In this document: piece after piece, positions 59,894 to 64,000 of the stretch
Position numbering within the stretch: position 1 is the stretch's first letter
How the letters are laid out: every line of letters begins with the position of its first letter
Assembly (NCBI GenBank): GCA_963848495.1
Contig: CAWKDV010000002.1
Span: 1 to 64,000, forward strand
DNA from: JAICJR01 sp963848495
GTDB taxonomy: Bacteria > Actinomycetota > Thermoleophilia > Solirubrobacterales > Thermoleophilaceae
Direction of reading: 5' to 3'
DNA: 64,000 nt
Program-made: the position numbers and the translations under genes
The notes under the pieces: model-generated
Told to the model about the DNA's origin: nothing
Database searches by the model: none
Seen by the model: the letters and a program-made list of their open reading frames with translations, nothing else

Positions 59894-61669
59894 TCAGGGC
59901 TGCCAGGCCGGGTCGCTGCCGTTGGCAACGACCCGATGGGCGCCGCTGCCGTCCGCGTTCGCCGCCCAGATGCCGCCGGCGCGCGCGAACGCGAGCATGC
60001 GGCCGTCGGGGGACCAGGTCGGAGCCGTTCCGTTCGGCGCCACGAGGTGCTGCCCGCTGCCGTCGGCGTTCATCGCGTAGATGCCGTACGGGCCGCCGGA
60101 CGGCACGGCCCCTTCGGCTGGGATCACGGAGTCCTCGAAAGCGAGCTGCTTCCCGTCTGGGGACCAGGCGGCGTTGAAGAACGCATCGCCGCTCTTGCCG
60201 TGCGTGAGCTGCGTGGACGGGCCGCCGCCGGCCGGCAGCGTCCAGATGTCGAAAAAGCCCTCGCCCTGACCGCTGGGCCAGTCCGCCGGCTGCGACGAGT
60301 AGGCGATCGTAAGACCGTCGGGGGACCAGGCGGGCTGCAGCGCGTAGCGGCGGTTGGGCACGAGCGGAGGCGAGTCGAAGATCCGCCGCAGCCCGCGGCC
60401 GTTCGTCCCGACCGTGAACAACGAGCCGTCGTTTGCGAACGCGAGCCGCCTGCCATCGGGTCCCCAGGTGGGCTCGTAGGCCCCGCCGGCCGGGCCCCGG
60501 GTGACCCGCGCGCGGTGACGGCCGGAGGGGTCAGCCGTGTAGATCTGGCTGTGGGGGAAGTAGCTCGGCAGTCCGTAAGCGAGCCGCTTGCCGTCGGGCG
60601 ACCAGGCGGGGCCGATGCCGTTCTTCACGATGCGGCGCAGCCCACTGCCGTCCGGCGAGACCGTGTAGATCGATCCCGCAGGCTTGAAGCGGATGAAGGC
60701 GATAACGCCGCCGGCCCGGCTGGCGGACGCACGGGCCGGCGGCCGCGGCTGCCAGTCGACCGGGGTCAGCCACGCCTCTCCGATGTCGGCTGCCCTGAGC
60801 CGCAGGCGCATGTCGCTCCCGTCCGGGCGGACGGTGTAGAGCGCATCCTGGTCGCGCCGGAAGAGGATCGAGCGGCCGTCCGGTGCCCAGATCGGGGACT
60901 GGTTCGCCACGCTTCCGTTGCTGCGCACGACCACGTGCGGTCTCGCGCCCGCACGGGGGGCGATCGACATGATGTCCGGGTAGTCGCTCGGGCTGCCGCC
61001 CGCGTTGATCACGGCTCGCGAGTAGACCAGCCTGCGCCCGTCCGGCGACCAGCTCACGCTGATGTCGGCCTCCGCACCGAGGCGTGTGAGCAGGCGTGGA
61101 CGCTTGCCGGTCGGGTCCGTGATGCAGACGTTTTCGAGCGTCCCCCCGCCGCGAGCGCGGTGTGGGCAGAGGAGCGCGATCTGGTTGCGCACCGACCAGA
61201 CCGGCCCTGTTCCTCGCATTAGCGATCGCACCCGTTGGGTGCGCAGATCCAGGATCTGGATCGAGGTCTGGTTCCGCGGCAGGTAGCGCTCCAGCAGAAC
61301 ACGGCGTCCGTCCGGCGACCAGCCCACTGCGGCGAAGTTGCCCGGCCGCCCCACGCGGGTGACGTGCCCGTCTGCGAGTCGGACGATTGCCACCCTGGCC
61401 CCCGCATCGCCGTACTCGGTGGTGAGGAACGACCTGCCGTCGGGAGAGAAGGCGGACGGCGTCCCGTCGGGGTAGAGCTCGCGCGTACGGGCCCCCGTCG
61501 GAACGAAGTAGAGGTGGTCGATGCCGCACTCGAGCCCGCACGGCGCCGGCCCGAGGTGCGACCCGTCGACGAGCAGCCCGCCGTTGGCGCCCGGGAAGGA
61601 TGCATGCGCGGGAGCCGTAGCCACCAACAGGCCGGCGAACGCAGCCAAGGGCACACACCCCCGCCTCAT
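59894..61669 (-). CDS. Secreted TolB/WD40-like propeller protein
   Basis: A 591-residue exported protein. The signal peptide is RGCVPLAAFAGLLVATAPAH (residues 3-22 of the version starting at 61669); GGAGG lies seven bases before that ATG. The rest is a series of TolB-like PD40 repeats (VGWSPDGRRVLLERYL, VSWSPDGRRLVYS, PIWAPDGRSILFRRDQ, PAWSPDGKRLAYGLPS, PTWGPDGRRLAFANDG), ending NADGSGAHRVVANGSDPAWQ. It is not closely similar in sequence layout to the two paralogues at 36-43 kb. Without Tol partners, the role is unknown. Confidence 0.85.
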   Translation of the reverse strand: MRRGCVPLAAFAGLLVATAPAHASFPGANGGLLVDGSHLGPAPCGLECGIDHLYFVPTGARTRELYPDGTPSAFSPDGRSFLTTEYGDAGARVAIVRLADGHVTRVGRPGNFAAVGWSPDGRRVLLERYLPRNQTSIQILDLRTQRVRSLMRGTGPVWSVRNQIALLCPHRARGGGTLENVCITDPTGKRPRLLTRLGAEADISVSWSPDGRRLVYSRAVINAGGSPSDYPDIMSIAPRAGARPHVVVRSNGSVANQSPIWAPDGRSILFRRDQDALYTVRPDGSDMRLRLRAADIGEAWLTPVDWQPRPPARASASRAGGVIAFIRFKPAGSIYTVSPDGSGLRRIVKNGIGPAWSPDGKRLAYGLPSYFPHSQIYTADPSGRHRARVTRGPAGGAYEPTWGPDGRRLAFANDGSLFTVGTNGRGLRRIFDSPPLVPNRRYALQPAWSPDGLTIAYSSQPADWPSGQGEGFFDIWTLPAGGGPSTQLTHGKSGDAFFNAAWSPDGKQLAFEDSVIPAEGAVPSGGPYGIYAMNADGSGQHLVAPNGTAPTWSPDGRMLAFARAGGIWAANADGSGAHRVVANGSDPAWQP

Positions 61670-61780
61670 ATGCACCTCCACGAGGGGACTGCTCCAACGT
61701 AGCCGCGGTCGCACGCCCGCACATCCGGTAATAACCCGGTTGCCGCTTCATCGATCTACGTGCCTCGGCTTGAAGCGAGG

Positions 61781-62692
61781 TCAGCGAAGCAGCGGCGCGA
61801 GCTGCTCGAGCTCGGCCAGCGCGCCCTCGACGTCGGTGCCCACCGGCTGCACGCAGACGTGGTCGGCGCCGGCGTCGAGGTGCGCGCTCACGCGCTCGGC
61901 CACTGCGGCCGCGTCGCCCCAGCCGACGATCGCGTCGAGCAGGCGCTCGCTGCCGCCGTCCGCGATGTCGTCGTCGCCGAAGCCGAGCTCGCGCAGGTTG
62001 TTCGCGTAGTTCGGCAACCGCAGGTAGCCGGCTGCGAACTCCCGCGCACGTGCGCGGGCACGCGCGGGATCGGGCTCGACCGCCACCGAGACCTCGGGCG
62101 CGAGCAGCGGGCCGGGTCCCAGCAGCGCGCGGGCGCGCGCCGTGTGCTCCACCGGCGTGAGGTAGGGAATGGCGCCGCTGGTCCGGTCGCGCGCCAGCTC
62201 GAGCATCCTCGGCCGCAGCGCGGCGAGCACGAGCGGCACCGGCTCGGCGGGCGGCGGTCCCACCCAGTCGATCGCGTCGAGCGCGTCGAGGTATGCGCGC
62301 ATCGCGCTCAGCGGCTTGGCGTACGTGTGCCCGCGCACGTCGACGATCGGCTGGTGGGACACTCCGAGCCCGAGCGTGAAGCGGCCCGGGTGCGCCTCGG
62401 CGAGGGTGTAGGCCGCGTTGCGGGCGGCCGCGCCGTCGCGGGCCCAGATGTTGGCGATGCCGGTGGCGAGCACGAGCCGGTCGGTGGCGTCCAGCAGCAG
62501 CGCGGCGGCCGTGAGCGGATCCTTGAGGCTCGGCCCCTCGTTCAGCCAGAGCGCCGTGTAGCCGAGCTCCTCGATCCGGCGGGCGGCCGGCAGCGCCAGG
62601 TTCGAGGGCGAGCGGCTGAGCAGCGAGCTCCAGACGCCCACGCGTCCGAGCTGCTCGCGCGCCGCCTGCGGATCAGCCCAGGCTGCGCTCAC
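61781..62692 (-). CDS. LLM-class F420-dependent oxidoreductase
   Basis: A 303-residue luciferase-like monooxygenase/F420 oxidoreductase. LGRVGVWSSLLSRSPSNLAL, ELGYTALWLNEGPSLKDPLT, DRLVLATGIANIWARDGAAA and HPGRFTLGLGVSHQPIVD follow the family. This last motif is part of the F420-binding site of the mycobacterial type (LGVSHQP). The GTG start at 62692 overlaps the LysR stop as GTGA. Substrate is unknown; the neighbour regulator may respond to it. Confidence 0.9.
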   Translation of the reverse strand: MSAAWADPQAAREQLGRVGVWSSLLSRSPSNLALPAARRIEELGYTALWLNEGPSLKDPLTAAALLLDATDRLVLATGIANIWARDGAAARNAAYTLAEAHPGRFTLGLGVSHQPIVDVRGHTYAKPLSAMRAYLDALDAIDWVGPPPAEPVPLVLAALRPRMLELARDRTSGAIPYLTPVEHTARARALLGPGPLLAPEVSVAVEPDPARARARAREFAAGYLRLPNYANNLRELGFGDDDIADGGSERLLDAIVGWGDAAAVAERVSAHLDAGADHVCVQPVGTDVEGALAELEQLAPLLR

Positions 62693-63594
62693 GCGGCCAG
62701 CCCATCGTGACTGCCCGCCACGTCCAGCGCCAGCTCGCGGAACCGATCCACCACGGGGAGCGTGTTGCCGCGACGCCAGGCCAGCCCGATGCCCACCGTC
62801 GGCTCGGGCGGCGCGAAGCGGCGGAACACCGCGCCCGGCACCTTCAGCCGGCGCGAGCGCTCGAGCATGATGAAGCTCACGCCCGCGCCGGCGGCCACGG
62901 CCGACACGATCCGCTCCTCCTCGGGCTCCTTGCGGTAGCTCTTCGGCCAGCCGTCCTTCCCGTACACGCCGGTGAGCATGTCCTCCCAGGGCCCGGGACC
63001 GTGGTGGCGCGGCCACCAGACGAGCGGCTCGCCGGCCAGCTCCTCGCGCTGCACGAGCTTGCGCTTGGCCAGCGGGTGGCCGCTCGGCAGCACGCAGACG
63101 AGCGGCTCGCGCGCCAGCTCCACCTCCTCGAGCTCGGGGTCGTTCAGCGGCGGCCGCACGAAGGCGATGTCGATCGTCCCGCGCCGCAGCTGCTCGGCGT
63201 GGATGCTGGTCTGGCCGACGTCCAGCTCCAGCTCCACCTCGGGGTAGCGGGCGCGGTAGGCGTCGACGATCTCGCCGGCCAGGCCGCCGGTCAGGGAGCG
63301 GGTGAGGTTGAGGCGCAGGCGGCCGGTCTCGCCGGCGCCCGCGGCGCGTGCGCGGTCGGCCGCCCGCGCCGCCTGGGCCAGGGCCGCGCGGGCCTCGTCG
63401 AGCATCGCGCTGCCGGCGGCAGTGAGCGTCACGCCGCGCCGGTTGCGCTCGAACAGCTTCACGCCCAGCTCCTGCTCGAGGCGGCGGATCTGCTGGCTCA
63501 CGCTCGGCTGCGCGATGTGCAGCCGGTCGGCCGCGCGGCGGAAGTGCAGCTCCTCGGCGACGACCACGAAGTAATGGAGGTGCCGGAGCTCCAT
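62689..63594 (-). CDS. LysR-family transcriptional regulator
   Basis: A 301-residue LysR regulator. The winged helix occupies residues 1-60 (LRHLHYFVVVAEELHFRRAA, LHIAQPSVSQQIRRLEQELG, VKLFERNRRGVTLTAAGSAM) and the effector-binding domain spans about 90-300 (LRLNLTRSLTGGLAGEIVDA, IDIAFVRPPLNDPELEEVEL). The ATG at 63594 fits the conserved N-terminus. It is coupled to the LLM oxidoreductase and divergent from a cytochrome P450 gene, which it may regulate. Confidence 0.92.
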   Translation of the reverse strand: MELRHLHYFVVVAEELHFRRAADRLHIAQPSVSQQIRRLEQELGVKLFERNRRGVTLTAAGSAMLDEARAALAQAARAADRARAAGAGETGRLRLNLTRSLTGGLAGEIVDAYRARYPEVELELDVGQTSIHAEQLRRGTIDIAFVRPPLNDPELEEVELAREPLVCVLPSGHPLAKRKLVQREELAGEPLVWWPRHHGPGPWEDMLTGVYGKDGWPKSYRKEPEEERIVSAVAAGAGVSFIMLERSRRLKVPGAVFRRFAPPEPTVGIGLAWRRGNTLPVVDRFRELALDVAGSHDGLAA

Positions 63595-63674
63595 CCCGCC
63601 ATGATAGGAAGAAACTCTCACTGGGGCGAGAACTCGTCTTGATCGGCACATGGCGAGCCCTTACGGTCGCCACT

Positions 63675-64000
63675 GTGGAGGAGACGCAGGCCCAGGCGGG
63701 CTGCCCTGTCGCGCACGCATTCGACCCGTTCGACATCTCGGACCCGTTCGACTTCTACGCGCGCGCACGCGCGGAGGAGCCGGTGTTCTTCAGCGAGCAG
63801 CTCGGCTACTGGGTCGTCAGCCGCTACGAGGACATCCTGGCGATCTTCAAGGACCCGAAGACGTTCTCGTCGGAGAACACCCAGGCGCCCTACAAGCCGC
63901 GCCCACCGGAGGTCCAGCAGGTGCTCGAGGAGGGCGACTTCCGCGCCTACTCCGGCCTCTCCGCCCGCCAGCCGCCCGACCACACGCGCCTGCGCGGCTT
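63675..64000 (+). CDS. Cytochrome P450, N-terminal part (cut by window end)
   Basis: The first 108 residues of a bacterial cytochrome P450. AFDPFDISDPFDFYARARAE, VFFSEQLGYWVVSRYEDILA and IFKDPKTFSSENTQAP form the usual N-terminal start; ARQPPDHTRLRG is the helix-C region that contacts the heme propionate. The heme-binding Cys region is outside the window. A GTG at 63675 is used as the start. It is divergent from the LysR gene (80-base gap). A class I P450 would need ferredoxin partners; the PFOR cluster is nearby but not shown to be linked. Confidence 0.85.
   Translation, partial: MEETQAQAGCPVAHAFDPFDISDPFDFYARARAEEPVFFSEQLGYWVVSRYEDILAIFKDPKTFSSENTQAPYKPRPPEVQQVLEEGDFRAYSGLSARQPPDHTRLRG

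Noticed and set aside
61700..61780. Stem-loop CCTCG/CGAGG as a terminator of the LLM oxidoreductase gene
   Set aside because: Five base pairs with an 8-base loop and no T-run is too weak to support.
63595..63674. LysR-type T-N11-A operator between the LysR and P450 genes (CTC-N10-GAG at 63615-63630)
   Set aside because: The half-sites are only three bases long and this pattern is common by chance; position is suggestive but not enough to call a site.
1..64000. tRNA, rRNA, insertion sequences or phage genes
   Set aside because: No cloverleaf, rRNA segment, transposase motif or terminal inverted repeat was recognised by eye; a dedicated scan would be the decisive test.

Overview
The window reads as one high-GC (about 70%) chromosomal segment of an actinobacterium. 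Indirect signs point to class Thermoleophilia (Solirubrobacterales-like): a fused PafB-PafC WYL regulator, several secreted WD40/TolB-like propeller proteins with an arginine-rich Ig-like tail, an encapsulin with an encapsulated ferritin, F420-type (LLM) oxidoreductases, and frequent GTG/TTG starts. The lineage is an inference; no rRNA or tRNA gene was recognised in the window. Coding density is very high, and many neighbours overlap as ATGA, GTGA, TTGA or TGATG, so most same-strand runs look like translationally coupled operons. No gap longer than about 300 bases lacks a gene or gene remnant.

Layout. 1-3.5 kb: an EAL-HDOD signalling protein, then a minus-strand SRPBCC-ArsR-DUF899-DUF2182 operon behind a palindromic operator. 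3.5-9.3 kb: a minus-strand run of penicillin acylase family protein, pyridoxamine-oxidase-like protein, and rmlA-rmlD-rmlB for dTDP-sugar synthesis without rmlC. 9.3-15.2 kb: rmuC, a lone type IV prepilin, a short NAD-dependent epimerase, the fused PafBC DNA-damage regulator, and a YhaM-like OB-fold/HD phosphohydrolase. 15.2-20.5 kb: an SDR, then an ArsR-VOC-methyltransferase-thioesterase operon divergent from an MFS exporter around a perfect 16-bp palindrome, and a polytopic glycosyltransferase-like protein. 20.5-25.3 kb: a very large secreted subtilase-fold peptidase whose active site looks sedolisin-like, a methyltransferase, and a cupin. 25.4-27.7 kb: a damaged stretch with a twice frameshifted aminotransferase and a head-to-head methyltransferase/TetR pair that has lost both 5' ends.

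27.7-30 kb: a membrane protein, a small unknown, and an encapsulin shell gene with its ferritin-like cargo. 30-36 kb: a secreted phosphoesterase, a small unknown, and a coupled permease-FGGY kinase-GntR operon. 36-43 kb: two tandem secreted propeller paralogues with a membrane-anchored class III nucleotide cyclase between them. 43-50 kb: an LVIVD-repeat secreted protein divergent from a DHA2 drug exporter around two TACC-N5-GGTA palindromes, a glyoxalase-fold protein, an HxlR-SCP2 regulator, a protein with an HExxE metal-site-like motif, and a Tat-exported phospholipase C-like protein. 50.4-59.8 kb: a minus-strand redox block of a DHOD-like flavoprotein, pyruvate:ferredoxin oxidoreductase, an FeS glutamate-synthase-beta-like flavoprotein, and two FAD oxidoreductases. 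59.9-64 kb: a third propeller protein, an LLM oxidoreductase coupled to a LysR regulator, and the start of a cytochrome P450 cut off by the window edge.

Recurring oddity: at least five genes show reading-frame breaks where protein homology continues in another frame. This may reflect true gene decay around 25-27.7 kb, insertion/deletion errors in the assembly, or both; read data would decide. The best candidates for new biology are the sedolisin-like peptidase, the duplicated propeller/cyclase locus, the PFOR/FeS-flavoprotein/DHOD-like module and the HExxE protein.
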